From Acidobacteriota bacterium (GTDB lineage: Bacteria > Acidobacteriota > Terriglobia > Terriglobales > Acidobacteriaceae), in contig JAEYQK010000007.1 of assembly GCA_023410055.1 (NCBI GenBank), positions 5,561 through 69,560 on the forward strand: a DNA stretch of 64,000 nucleotides, in the 5' to 3' direction. Below the pieces are notes generated by a model. That model saw only the letters and a program-made list of their open reading frames with translations, made no database searches and was not told the DNA's origin. Both the position numbers and the translations under genes were made by a program. Within the stretch, counting starts at the first letter, position 1. Each line of letters begins with the position of its first letter. Shown piece by piece: positions 41,266 through 49,267 of the stretch.

Positions 41266-42609
41266 ATGAAGCGAATCATCATCATAGGAGCAGCCGGTAG
41301 AGACTTTCACAACTTCAATGTAGCTTACAGAAACAATCCGGATTACGAAGTCGTTGCATTCACCGCAACGCAGATCCCCGACATAGCCGGGCGCAAGTAT
41401 CCCACCGAACTTGCCGGTCACCGCTACCCGAACGGCATCCCAATCGTCGACGAAAAAGAGCTGGAAGCACTGATCCGCGAAAAGAGCGTGGACCAGGTAG
41501 TCTTCTCGTATAGCGATGTTTCGCATCAGCACGTCATGAGCGTTGGATCGCGCGCAATGGCTGCCGGAGCCGACTTCGCGCTGCTCTCGGCTGAGCACAC
41601 GATGATCAAGTCGACCAGGCCTGTCGTTTCGGTCTGCGCCGTGCGCACAGGTTGCGGCAAGAGCCCAGTATCCCGCCACGTCGCCGAGAGCCTGCGAGTG
41701 CTTGGCTGGACGCCCGTCGCGATCCGCCACCCAATGCCGTACGGCAATCTGGCGGAGCAAGCTGTCCAGCGATTTGGAACGCTCGCCGATCTCTCGAAAC
41801 ACAAATGCACAATCGAAGAGTGCGAGGAATACGAACCCCACATCGTAAAGGGCACCGTCATCTACTCCGGGGTCGACTACGAGGCCATCGTTCGCCAGGC
41901 AGAGAAAGAGGGAAACATCATTCTTTGGGATGGCGGCAACAACGACACGCCGTTCTACAAGTCCGACCTTGAGATCGTTGTCGTCGATCCGCACAGGCCG
42001 GGGCATGAACTCACCTACTATCCAGGATTCGTGAACTTGCTCCGGGCCGACGTGATCGTCATTAACAAGGTCGACACGGCCGACCCGAAGAACCTCGACA
42101 TAGTTCGCGCGAACGTCGCGAAATACAACCCGCGCGCGCGTGTCATCGAGACGGCATGCCGTGTGACTGTCCCCGATGTTGAAGCCGTGAAAGGCAAGCG
42201 CGTTCTCGTGGTCGAAGACGGACCGACCCTTACGCACGGCGAGATGGCCTACGGAGCGGGTGTCGTAGCAGCACGTCATTACGGTGCGTCGGAGATGATT
42301 GATCCGCGTCCGTTCGCGCAGGGTTCGATTCGCGGCACGTTCGAGAAGTTCACGCACCTGCACAACCTGCTGCCCGCGATGGGCTACGGCGCTACCCAGC
42401 GCCACGAACTCGAAGAGACTATCAACATGGTTCCTTGCGATCTCGTGCTGGTGGCTACGCCGATCGATCTGGCGCGCATCATCAACATCAAAAAGCCGAC
42501 GCTTCGCGCCAGCTACGAAGTGGAAGAGCAGTCGAAGCCGACGCTGAGGCAAGTGTTGGCTGAATTCACAGACGCACAGCGCAAATCGGCTGCGAAAGGT
42601 GTTGCCTAA
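41266..42609 (+). CDS. Cyclic 2,3-diphosphoglycerate synthetase-like GTPase
   Basis: 447 aa from the ATG at 41266 (GTG 41257 is in frame). N-terminal Rossmann-like region RIIIIGAAGRDFHNFNVAYR and ADFALLSAEHTMIKSTRPVV, then a P-loop AVRTGCGKSPVSRHVAESL (about 126-144) and GTPase-like motifs ILWDGGNNDTPFYKSDL and VIVINKVDTADPKNL. This order matches the cyclic 2,3-diphosphoglycerate synthetase family, which in thermophilic methanogens makes the osmolyte cDPG with ATP. In bacteria of mesophilic habit the reaction is not established. Its stop overlaps the OTC start (TAATG), so it is translationally coupled to the carbamoyltransferase and may act on a carbamoyl-phosphate-linked step. Function in this context is open. 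Confidence 0.75.
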   Translation: MKRIIIIGAAGRDFHNFNVAYRNNPDYEVVAFTATQIPDIAGRKYPTELAGHRYPNGIPIVDEKELEALIREKSVDQVVFSYSDVSHQHVMSVGSRAMAAGADFALLSAEHTMIKSTRPVVSVCAVRTGCGKSPVSRHVAESLRVLGWTPVAIRHPMPYGNLAEQAVQRFGTLADLSKHKCTIEECEEYEPHIVKGTVIYSGVDYEAIVRQAEKEGNIILWDGGNNDTPFYKSDLEIVVVDPHRPGHELTYYPGFVNLLRADVIVINKVDTADPKNLDIVRANVAKYNPRARVIETACRVTVPDVEAVKGKRVLVVEDGPTLTHGEMAYGAGVVAARHYGASEMIDPRPFAQGSIRGTFEKFTHLHNLLPAMGYGATQRHELEETINMVPCDLVLVATPIDLARIINIKKPTLRASYEVEEQSKPTLRQVLAEFTDAQRKSAAKGVA

Positions 42610-43601
42610 TGAGCGCAAAAGCTGAGGCAAAGAAAGCTGTCCCGAACCCCGCTCAAGCCAAAGGCAGGCTTGAACGGGGCACCGCGATTGGGAGCGATTT
42701 CCTTAGCATCAAGGACTTCACTCCCGAGCAGATCCGGCACTTGCTCGACCTCGCTCGCGAGATCAAGGCCAAGCCGGCGAAGTTCAGCGAATCGCTGAAG
42801 GGCAAGGCGCTGGCCATGATCTTCGAGAAGCCCTCCTTGCGCACGCGCGTGACGTTTGATGTGGGAATCCACCAGCTCGGTGGATTCTCCGTCTATCTCT
42901 CACCCGCGGAGATCAACCTGGGTAAGCGCGAGTCCGTTTACGACGTCGCCAAGAATCTCGAGCGCATGGTCCAGGGAATCATGATTCGCACCTTCGCGCA
43001 CGAAATCGTGGAGAGCATGGCCGAGCACGCGTCCGTGCCCGTTATCAACGGTCTCACGGACTACAGCCATCCGTGCCAGGCGATGGCGGACTACCTGACC
43101 ATTCTTGAAGTCAAGCGCAAGGTCGCCGGACTCAAGGTCGTCTACGTCGGCGATGGCAACAACGTCGCGCACTCGCTCATGTTCACCGGCGCGCAGTTGG
43201 GCGCGAACGTCTGGGTGGCCACTCCGAAAGGCTATGAGCCGAAGGAAGAAGCCATCGAGTGGACGCGCAAGCGTGCGGCGCAGACCGGCGGTTCATGTCA
43301 TGTCACGAACGATGCCGTCGAGGCCGCAACCGGCGCCGACGTCATCTACACGGATGTATGGACCAGCATGGGGCAGGAAGCCGAGGCCGCACAGCGCAAG
43401 GATATCTTCAGACCGTACCAGGTCAACTCGGCGCTGTTCGCTCACGCTAAACCTGACGCCATCTTTATGCACTGTCTCCCCGCTCACCGCGGCGACGAAG
43501 TCACAGACGAGGTCATCGACTCGTTACACTCCGTCGTTTTTCAGGAAGCGGAGAACCGGCTGCATGCGCAGAAGGCGATCATGCTGGAGTTAATGAAGTA
43601 G
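42609..43601 (+). CDS. argF: Ornithine carbamoyltransferase
   Basis: Catalyses carbamoyl phosphate + ornithine = citrulline + Pi. 330 aa with a ~28-residue N-terminal extension. Motifs: EKPSLRTRVTFDVGIHQLGG (carbamoyl-phosphate site, family SxRTR), INGLTDYSHPCQAMADYLTI (HPCQ), and MHCLPAHRGDEVTDEVID (HCLPAHRG ornithine-loop), all OTC-specific rather than ATC. ATG at 42609 overlaps the GTPase stop. The neighbouring carbamate kinase suggests it could run in the citrulline-breakdown direction as well as in arginine synthesis; no arginine deiminase is visible. Confidence 0.92.
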   Translation: MSAKAEAKKAVPNPAQAKGRLERGTAIGSDFLSIKDFTPEQIRHLLDLAREIKAKPAKFSESLKGKALAMIFEKPSLRTRVTFDVGIHQLGGFSVYLSPAEINLGKRESVYDVAKNLERMVQGIMIRTFAHEIVESMAEHASVPVINGLTDYSHPCQAMADYLTILEVKRKVAGLKVVYVGDGNNVAHSLMFTGAQLGANVWVATPKGYEPKEEAIEWTRKRAAQTGGSCHVTNDAVEAATGADVIYTDVWTSMGQEAEAAQRKDIFRPYQVNSALFAHAKPDAIFMHCLPAHRGDEVTDEVIDSLHSVVFQEAENRLHAQKAIMLELMK

Positions 43602-43749
43602 AGAAGCGGGGTGTTGGGATTCAGGCATTAGCTGTTAGGAAAACCAGAGCGCCAAACCTCAGAGCTGCCATGACGCAGACTCAACCGGGCCCTGAGATTT
43701 CGCTGGCATCTACTCCTGAATCCTTTGCCCCTGTTGTTGAGGACTCGCT

Positions 43750-44748
43750 ATGTCAAAGACTGCACTCATTGCGGTCGGCGGCAATTCGCTAATCCGTGCG
43801 GGCGAGAAGGGAACCGTCGCCGAGCAGATGGCCAATGCTCGTCGCACGGCAGCGGCCATCGTTGGCGTCATTCGCGCCGGATACCGCGTTGTTGTTACGC
43901 ACGGCAACGGCCCCCAAGTCGGCGCGCAGTTGTTGCGCTCCGAACGCGGATCAGACCAGGTTCCCAGCCAGACTCTCGACGTCTGCGGCGCAGCCAGCCA
44001 AGGTGAGATTGGATATCTCATCGCGCAGTCTCTGCGGCTTGAACTGGCTGCCTCGCAAATGAACGTTCCCGTCGTCGCGATCATCACTCAGACCATCGTG
44101 TCGCGCGATGATCCCGCCATGAAGCGCCCGAGCAAACCGATCGGACCATTCTATTCGCGCGCCGAAGCCGAGGAGAAACAGCGGCAGTTCGGTTGGCAGA
44201 TTGTTGAAGATGCCGCGAGAGGATACCGGCGAGTGGTTGCATCGCCAGAGCCGGTCGAGATCGCCGAGTATCCGATCATCCGTTTGCTGGTGGATCAGGG
44301 AACTCTCGTTATCGCGTGTGGAGGAGGCGGGATTCCTGTGGTGCGGAACAACGGCGGCATCGAGGGCGTCGAAGCGGTCATCGACAAGGATCGCGCCTCG
44401 GCGCTGCTGGCCTCTGAACTCGGCGTTGAGCTATTCATCATCTCTACTGACGCAGATTCCGTCTATCTCGACTACAAGAAACCGACTCAGCGCCGCATTG
44501 CGCGCGCTACTGTCGCCGACATGGAACGCTACTACGCCGAAGGACAGTTCCCGCCCGGCAACATGGGGCCGAAGGTCGAGTCGGCATTGCGCTTCCTGAA
44601 GAACGGAGGGCGTGAGGTCATCATCACGTCTTACGAGCATCTGAGCGAGGCTGTTGCAGGCATAGCAGGTACGCACATATCGCCCAACGAGAATTCAGAT
44701 TCTGAACTGGCCACAAGTTGTGGAGCCGGGCTGAGGAATGCGAGCTAG
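43750..44748 (+). CDS. arcC: Carbamate kinase
   Basis: Interconverts carbamoyl phosphate + ADP and ATP + NH3 + CO2. 332 aa, ATG with GAGG upstream. Amino-acid-kinase fold motifs: ALIAVGGNSLI (about 4-14), VVVTHGNGPQVGAQLL, the insertion KRPSKPIGPFY, IACGGGGIPVV, IDKDRASALLA and FIISTDADSVYLDY, with FPPGNMGPKVESALRFL near the end, all typical of ArcC/YqeA carbamate kinases. The 148-bp gap to argF contains only a phrase-like sequence. pyrB begins 8 bp after its stop. The three carbamoyl-phosphate enzymes in a row share one metabolite. Confidence 0.93.
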   Translation: MSKTALIAVGGNSLIRAGEKGTVAEQMANARRTAAAIVGVIRAGYRVVVTHGNGPQVGAQLLRSERGSDQVPSQTLDVCGAASQGEIGYLIAQSLRLELAASQMNVPVVAIITQTIVSRDDPAMKRPSKPIGPFYSRAEAEEKQRQFGWQIVEDAARGYRRVVASPEPVEIAEYPIIRLLVDQGTLVIACGGGGIPVVRNNGGIEGVEAVIDKDRASALLASELGVELFIISTDADSVYLDYKKPTQRRIARATVADMERYYAEGQFPPGNMGPKVESALRFLKNGGREVIITSYEHLSEAVAGIAGTHISPNENSDSELATSCGAGLRNAS

Positions 44749-44756
44749 GAGGAGCG

Positions 44757-45719
44757 ATGGCCAGCGCCTTACAATCGCGAAACGATACAATCAATGTTCT
44801 GGAACGTCCGCCCATGAAACTGAGGCACGTTGTCGAAGCACAACAATTCACGGTTCCGCTGCTGATGGAGCTCTTCGAGCGCACCCGGCAGATGGAGAAA
44901 ATTGTCGCGCGCGGAGGTACGCTCGACTACCAGAACAGGATCATGGCGACGTTGTTCTACGAGCCGTCGGTGCGTACACGGCTGTCGTTTGAGGCCGCGA
45001 TGCACCGCCTCGGTGGACGCGTGATATCGACTGAACACGCCAGCGCATTTTCGTCCGGCATCGAAGGCGAGCAGCTTGAAGATACGATCCGCATCATCGG
45101 CGGGCATTGCGACCTTATCGTCATCCGACACAACGAAGTCGGCGGCGCAAAACGTGCCGCGCAGGTGTCGCCCGTGCCAGTCATCAACGCCGGTGATGGC
45201 AGCTTCGGCCAGCATCCGACGCAGGCATTGCTGGATCTTTACACGATCTATCGCGAACGTCCCATCAACGGCCTGAGCATCGCCTTCATCGGCGAACTCG
45301 ACAAAGGGCGCACCGCGCGTTCGCTGGCATACCTGCTAGCCAAGTTCGAGCGCATCAAGATCTTTTTCGTCAGCCCTCCGGAACTACGAATTCACGCCGA
45401 CATTCTTTCGTATCTCGATCGCCACGGCGTTCACTACGAACTTGCGACGGACATCAATCGCGTCGTCGGCGAAGTCGATGTCGTCTACCAGACGCGCATT
45501 CGTCCCGAACGCGTCCTGGACAAACCAGCCCTGAAGCACTTCTCAATCGACTCGACCGTGCTCGAACACATGAAGCGCGACGCGATGATTCTTCATCCAC
45601 TACCGCGAACGGTTGAACTCGACACAACCGTGGACAACGATCCACGCGCAATGTACTTCCGCCAGGCCACCAACGGACTTTACGTCCGCATGGCCCTGCT
45701 GACGATGGTGATGGAGTAG
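44757..45719 (+). CDS. pyrB: Aspartate carbamoyltransferase catalytic subunit
   Basis: Joins carbamoyl phosphate and aspartate, the committed step of pyrimidine synthesis. 320 aa from the ATG at 44757, preceded by AGGAGG. Motifs: LFYEPSVRTRLSFEAAMHRL (SxRTR carbamoyl-phosphate loop), FGQHPTQALLDLYTI (HPTQ) and LHPLPRTVELDTTVDNDPRA (HPLPR), all ATC-type. GELDKGRTARSLAYLL replaces the more common GDLxxGR. No pyrI or pyrC is adjacent in this window. Because it follows arcC in the same operon, its carbamoyl phosphate may come partly from carbamate kinase. Confidence 0.9.
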   Translation: MASALQSRNDTINVLERPPMKLRHVVEAQQFTVPLLMELFERTRQMEKIVARGGTLDYQNRIMATLFYEPSVRTRLSFEAAMHRLGGRVISTEHASAFSSGIEGEQLEDTIRIIGGHCDLIVIRHNEVGGAKRAAQVSPVPVINAGDGSFGQHPTQALLDLYTIYRERPINGLSIAFIGELDKGRTARSLAYLLAKFERIKIFFVSPPELRIHADILSYLDRHGVHYELATDINRVVGEVDVVYQTRIRPERVLDKPALKHFSIDSTVLEHMKRDAMILHPLPRTVELDTTVDNDPRAMYFRQATNGLYVRMALLTMVME

Positions 45720-45812
45720 GTATTAGGTTTTAGGTTCTTAGGTCTTCGGTTGGGATGGGCTTAGGTTTTGGTTTACCCAATACCTAACACCCAATTCCCA
45801 ATACCCAAGTTT
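45720..45812. repeat. Phrase-like low-complexity spacer between pyrB and rocD
   Basis: Seen: 'tattaggttttaggttc' and 'ttaggttttgg' followed by 'cccaatacctaacaccc' and 'aattcccaatacccaag'. The two halves are roughly inverted repeats (TTAGG units versus CCTAA/CCCAA units) and could fold into a loose hairpin. Composition is quite unlike the coding DNA on both sides. Confidence 0.5.
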
Positions 45813-45821
45813 GGAGCACAC

Positions 45822-47039
45822 ATGGCCACGATTACCGATCAGAAACTAAGCACTCACGATTACGTTGATTTAGAGAATCAGTACGGCGCGCACAACTATC
45901 ATCCGCTCGATGTCGTGATCGATCGTGCCGAGGGCTGCTGGGTCTACGACGTCGATGGCAAGAAGTACCTCGACTGTCTGGCCGCCTACTCGGCCGTCAA
46001 CCAAGGACACTGCCATCCGGCGATCATGAAGACTGCCATAGAGCAGCTTCACAAGGTGACGCTGACCTCGCGCGCGTTCCGTAATGAGCAACTGCCTCTG
46101 CTTTATAAGCAGCTGCACGAGATGACCGGCTTCGACATGGCGCTGCCGATGAACTCAGGAGCCGAGGCGGTCGAAACCGCCATCAAGACCGCCCGCAAGT
46201 GGGGATACAAGGTGAAGGGCATTCCCGAGGGCAAAGCCGAGATCATCTGCTGCGCCAACAACTTTCACGGACGCACCGTCACTGTCGTTAGCTTCTCGAC
46301 AGACGAGCAGTATCGTGACGGCTTCGGGCCGTTCACGCCCGGCTTCAAGATGATCCCGTTCGGTGACGCCAAAACTCTGCGCGACGCCATCACCCCGAAC
46401 ACATGCGCGTTCCTCGTCGAACCCATCCAAGGCGAAGCCGGCATCGTCATCCCGCCTAAGGGCTTCCTGAAAGAAGCTCGCGAGATTTGCACTGAAAACA
46501 ACGTGCTGCTCATGACCGACGAGATCCAGTCCGGTCTGGGGCGAACGGGCAAGCTGTTCGCCTTCATGCACGAAGGCATCCGTCCAGATGTACTCATTGT
46601 CGGCAAAGCTCTCGCTGGCGGCTTCTATCCCGTTTCCGCTGTCCTCTCCTCGAAAGAAATATTGGGAGTCTTCAAGCCTGGCGACCACGGCAGCACCTTC
46701 GGCGGCAACCCTCTGGGATGCGCCGTCGCGCGTAGCGCTCTGCAAGTTCTTGTCGATGAGAAGTTGGTCGAGAAGTCAGCGGAGAACGGCGCGTATTTTT
46801 TGGAGAAGCTCAAGACTCTCCGCAGCCCCGAGCTAAAAGAAGTTCGCGGCGTGGGCCTCTGGATCGGCGTCGAGCTCAAAGGCAAGGCGCGTCCCTACTG
46901 CGAGGCGCTGAAGGAACTCGGCATTCTTTGCAAGGAGACACACGATCATGTGATTCGAATTGCGCCGCCGCTGACGATCACGCGGGAGGAGATCGACTGG
47001 GCGTTCGAGCGAATCAAGAAGGTTATAGAAAAGTCTTAG
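45822..47039 (+). CDS. rocD: Ornithine-oxo-acid aminotransferase
   Basis: PLP enzyme that turns ornithine and 2-oxoglutarate into glutamate semialdehyde and glutamate. 405 aa from the ATG at 45822 (GGAG upstream). Class III aminotransferase motifs: LPMNSGAEAVETAIKTARKW (PLP phosphate site), CANNFHGRTVTVVSFSTDEQ, DEIQSGLGRTGKLFAFMHEG, VGKALAGGFYPVSAV (Schiff-base Lys) and GDHGSTFGGNPLGCAVAR. These are ornithine-aminotransferase-like rather than acetylornithine-like. With OTC and carbamate kinase upstream it could complete citrulline/ornithine use towards proline or glutamate. A strong inverted-repeat terminator lies just downstream. Confidence 0.88.
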   Translation: MATITDQKLSTHDYVDLENQYGAHNYHPLDVVIDRAEGCWVYDVDGKKYLDCLAAYSAVNQGHCHPAIMKTAIEQLHKVTLTSRAFRNEQLPLLYKQLHEMTGFDMALPMNSGAEAVETAIKTARKWGYKVKGIPEGKAEIICCANNFHGRTVTVVSFSTDEQYRDGFGPFTPGFKMIPFGDAKTLRDAITPNTCAFLVEPIQGEAGIVIPPKGFLKEAREICTENNVLLMTDEIQSGLGRTGKLFAFMHEGIRPDVLIVGKALAGGFYPVSAVLSSKEILGVFKPGDHGSTFGGNPLGCAVARSALQVLVDEKLVEKSAENGAYFLEKLKTLRSPELKEVRGVGLWIGVELKGKARPYCEALKELGILCKETHDHVIRIAPPLTITREEIDWAFERIKKVIEKS

Positions 47040-47048
47040 TGATCGCGC

Positions 47049-47077
47049 AAAAAAAGGACGGGGCGCCAGCCCCGTCC
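47049..47077 (-). terminator. Strong terminator between rocD and the M2 peptidase gene
   Basis: Seen: GGACGGGGC (47056-47064), GCCA, GCCCCGTCC (47069-47077), with seven A before the stem on the + strand. Read on the - strand this is a 9-bp stem followed by TTTTTTT, a textbook terminator for the gene ending at 47097. It may also stop rocD transcripts from the other side. Confidence 0.85.
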
Positions 47078-47096
47078 CCAGACTAAAGTATGTTGT

Positions 47097-48962
47097 TTAC
47101 CAACCCACCTTCACGCCGTTCTTGGCGTTCTGTTCGTCGAGCCAGCTCTTGAGAGGAGCGAAGTACTCGATCATGGCGCCGCCGTCCATCTGGCGTTCGC
47201 CGGTCATCTCGAACAGAGCATCTTGCCAGGGCTTGGACTGGCCCATCTCAAGCATCTTGCGCAGCTTCTCGCCCGCGGCCTTGTTGTTGTAAATCGAACA
47301 GCGGTTCAGCGGACCTTGATATCCCGCCTCGCGGCAGAGTGCTCGATGGAACTGGAACTGAAGCACGGCCGCCAGGAAGTATCGCGTGTACGGTACATTT
47401 GCCGGCACGTGGTACTTGGCACCCGGATCGAAGTCAGCTTCGGTGCGTGCCACTGGAGCGGCAACGCCCTGGTACTTGTTACGCATTTCCCACCAGGTCT
47501 TGTTGTAATCGGCTGGCTTGATCTCGCCATTGAAGACCTTCCACCGCCACTGATCGATCAGCAACCCGAATGGCAGAAACGCGACCTTCTCCAACGCCTT
47601 GTCGAGCAGCAGTGGGACATCGGCGTTGGCGTCCGGCACGTTCTGTAGCAATCCAATCTGCTTCAGGTATTCCGGCGTGACGGAAAGCGCGATCGTGTCG
47701 CCGATGGCCTCATGGAAACCGTCGTTCGCGCTGTTTTCGAAGAGGAACGGCTGGTTCTTGTACGCGCGCTGATAAAAGTTGTGTCCGAGTTCGTGGTGGA
47801 TCGTGCGGAAGTCCTCGCCCGTGCGCTGAATGCACATCTTCAGGCGCAGATCATCCTGGTTGTCGATGTCCCATGCGCTGGCGTGGCAAACAACATCACG
47901 GTCGCGCGGCTTCAGGAACAGCGAACGGTCCCAGAAGGTTTTGGGCAGCGGTTCGAATCCCAGAGAGGTGAAGAAGCGCTCACCGTCGCGGACCATCTCC
48001 ATCTCGTCGACGTTCTTTTCTTTTAGAAGTTCGGTGAGATCGAACGTTGGAGCCTGATTCGGCGGTGCGACGACGTCGTAGATGTTCTCCCACGACTGTG
48101 CCCACATGTTGCCGGTCAGGTGCGCGGGGATCATCCCGTTCGGAGGCACAACGTTCGGCCCGTACTTCTTCACCAGCTGCGAGCGTACGTAGGCGTGCAG
48201 TGAAAGATACAGCGGACGCACCTGCTGCCATATGCGCTCAATATCTGCCGCGAACGCATCAGGAGGCATGTCGTAGTTCGACCGCCACATCGCGCCCGTG
48301 TCCTTGAAGCCCATCTCCTGCGCGCCTTTGTTCGAGAGCTGAACGAACCGCGTATAGCGCTCGCGCATCGGCTTGTTGCCCTGTTGAACGATCGAGTGCC
48401 AGCCGGTCCACAGGTCAAGCAGTTGCTGCGGATCACGGCTCGTGCGCATGATCTTCTCCGCCGCCGTCAGGTCGTAGCACTTATCTTTGTCGTTGTTGAC
48501 GCAGAACTTGCCTTTGCCGTAGTCGGCTTCCAGGCTTGCCGCGATGACGGTCAGCTCTTTGCGCTCCGCGTCGTTGTTCGGCGCAGGCATCGGCAGCGCG
48601 AGCTTCAACAACGTGAGCTTGCGGCTGAGCTCCGGAGACAGTTTCAAACCGTCAAAGCGGCGTGCACCCAGAGCGTACTTCGTCGTCGCCCCGATGAGCT
48701 GTTCGTTAGCCGCCGACGACAGAGCTTCCGTGTCGTCCGTAATGAAGTTCGACTGCACCCACTGGGCGCGGGCAGCCTTCACGCCGATCTCGTTGAGGTG
48801 CTGTTCAACGTCTTTGATGTACGCGGCTGCCTCGGCGGGAGTCGCAGCGGCCTTCTTGGGAGCAGTCTTGTCGGCTGGCTTGGCCTGCGAGAAAACCAGC
48901 GGACATGCAAAGACCAAAAGGAGCAGCAGTGGTGCGCCTTTCGTTGCGCGATTGAGGAACAT
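47097..48962 (-). CDS. Secreted M2-family peptidyl-dipeptidase (ACE-like)
   Basis: Zinc dipeptidyl carboxypeptidase. 621 aa from the ATG at 48962, which has GGAGG directly upstream; an upstream extension in the same frame through a GC-rich spacer is not supported. Signal peptide about 1-26 (GAPLLLLLVFACPLVFSQA). The zinc motif is HHELGHNFYQ (about 388-397, HExxH), with the downstream Glu in NDGFHEAIGD. Other ACE-family segments: EDFRTIHHE and YNKTWWEMRNKYQGVAAPV. Proteins of this kind are common in Acidobacteriota and give peptide scavenging. The single-domain length is normal for bacterial members. Confidence 0.93.
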   Translation of the reverse strand: MFLNRATKGAPLLLLLVFACPLVFSQAKPADKTAPKKAAATPAEAAAYIKDVEQHLNEIGVKAARAQWVQSNFITDDTEALSSAANEQLIGATTKYALGARRFDGLKLSPELSRKLTLLKLALPMPAPNNDAERKELTVIAASLEADYGKGKFCVNNDKDKCYDLTAAEKIMRTSRDPQQLLDLWTGWHSIVQQGNKPMRERYTRFVQLSNKGAQEMGFKDTGAMWRSNYDMPPDAFAADIERIWQQVRPLYLSLHAYVRSQLVKKYGPNVVPPNGMIPAHLTGNMWAQSWENIYDVVAPPNQAPTFDLTELLKEKNVDEMEMVRDGERFFTSLGFEPLPKTFWDRSLFLKPRDRDVVCHASAWDIDNQDDLRLKMCIQRTGEDFRTIHHELGHNFYQRAYKNQPFLFENSANDGFHEAIGDTIALSVTPEYLKQIGLLQNVPDANADVPLLLDKALEKVAFLPFGLLIDQWRWKVFNGEIKPADYNKTWWEMRNKYQGVAAPVARTEADFDPGAKYHVPANVPYTRYFLAAVLQFQFHRALCREAGYQGPLNRCSIYNNKAAGEKLRKMLEMGQSKPWQDALFEMTGERQMDGGAMIEYFAPLKSWLDEQNAKNGVKVGW

Positions 48963-49032
48963 AGAGCCTCCGATTGTGCAGTTCCGAACCAGATATTGTA
49001 GGCGGTGGCGAACAATCGGGCTACTGGGATGA

Positions 49033-49267
49033 TGCACCGTGCCGTTGGAGGGCTGGCCTCCGGCCGGCTGTCGCGAGGACGTCTCGTCCTCGCCCTCGTT
49101 CGAGATACCGAAGCCGCTGGCCGAATTCTTCCTGCACCAGATCGACCAGTACGCCGGCGCGTCGAACACGGCATTGTAGCGCCTGCGCTACCTGCGCGAG
49201 GGCGTCTTCGCCGGCACATGGACACCCGAGCATGCCGCCAACGCCGCACTCAAGATGCGCGTTTACT
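49033..49267 (+). pseudogene. Remnant of an unidentified gene with an in-frame stop
   Basis: The + frame from about 49081 reads PKPLAEFFLHQIDQYAGASN, then TAL, a TAG (49177-49179), then RLRYLREGVFAGTWTPEHAA and NAALKMRVYFIA up to about 49272. This has the look of a real protein (amphipathic helices, balanced composition) broken by one stop codon. It starts without a plausible start and ends where the oppositely oriented protease gene ends (49268). I do not recognise the family. This 305-bp spacer (48963-49267) otherwise holds only the hairpin below and the upstream region of the M2 gene. Confidence 0.4.
49073..49093. repeat. 9-bp perfect hairpin in a GC-rich spacer
   Basis: Seen: GCGAGGACG (49073-49081), TCT, CGTCCTCGC (49085-49093). 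Just upstream is another small palindrome GGCC-TCC-GGCC. The sequence around it resembles GC-rich mobile intergenic palindromes found in many genomes, but I cannot confirm a family here. Confidence 0.5.

Noticed and set aside
41071..42630. Long open frame on the - strand opposite the GTPase gene
   Set aside because: It lies antisense to a well-supported gene, has no family resemblance and reflects the codon bias of the + strand gene. Similar shadows lie opposite 3075-4484, 29358-30563, 45822-47039 and 57670-59811.
47940..47965. GGTTCGAATCCC, like a tRNA T-arm
   Set aside because: It lies inside the M2 peptidase gene and no acceptor, D or anticodon arms can be built around it.
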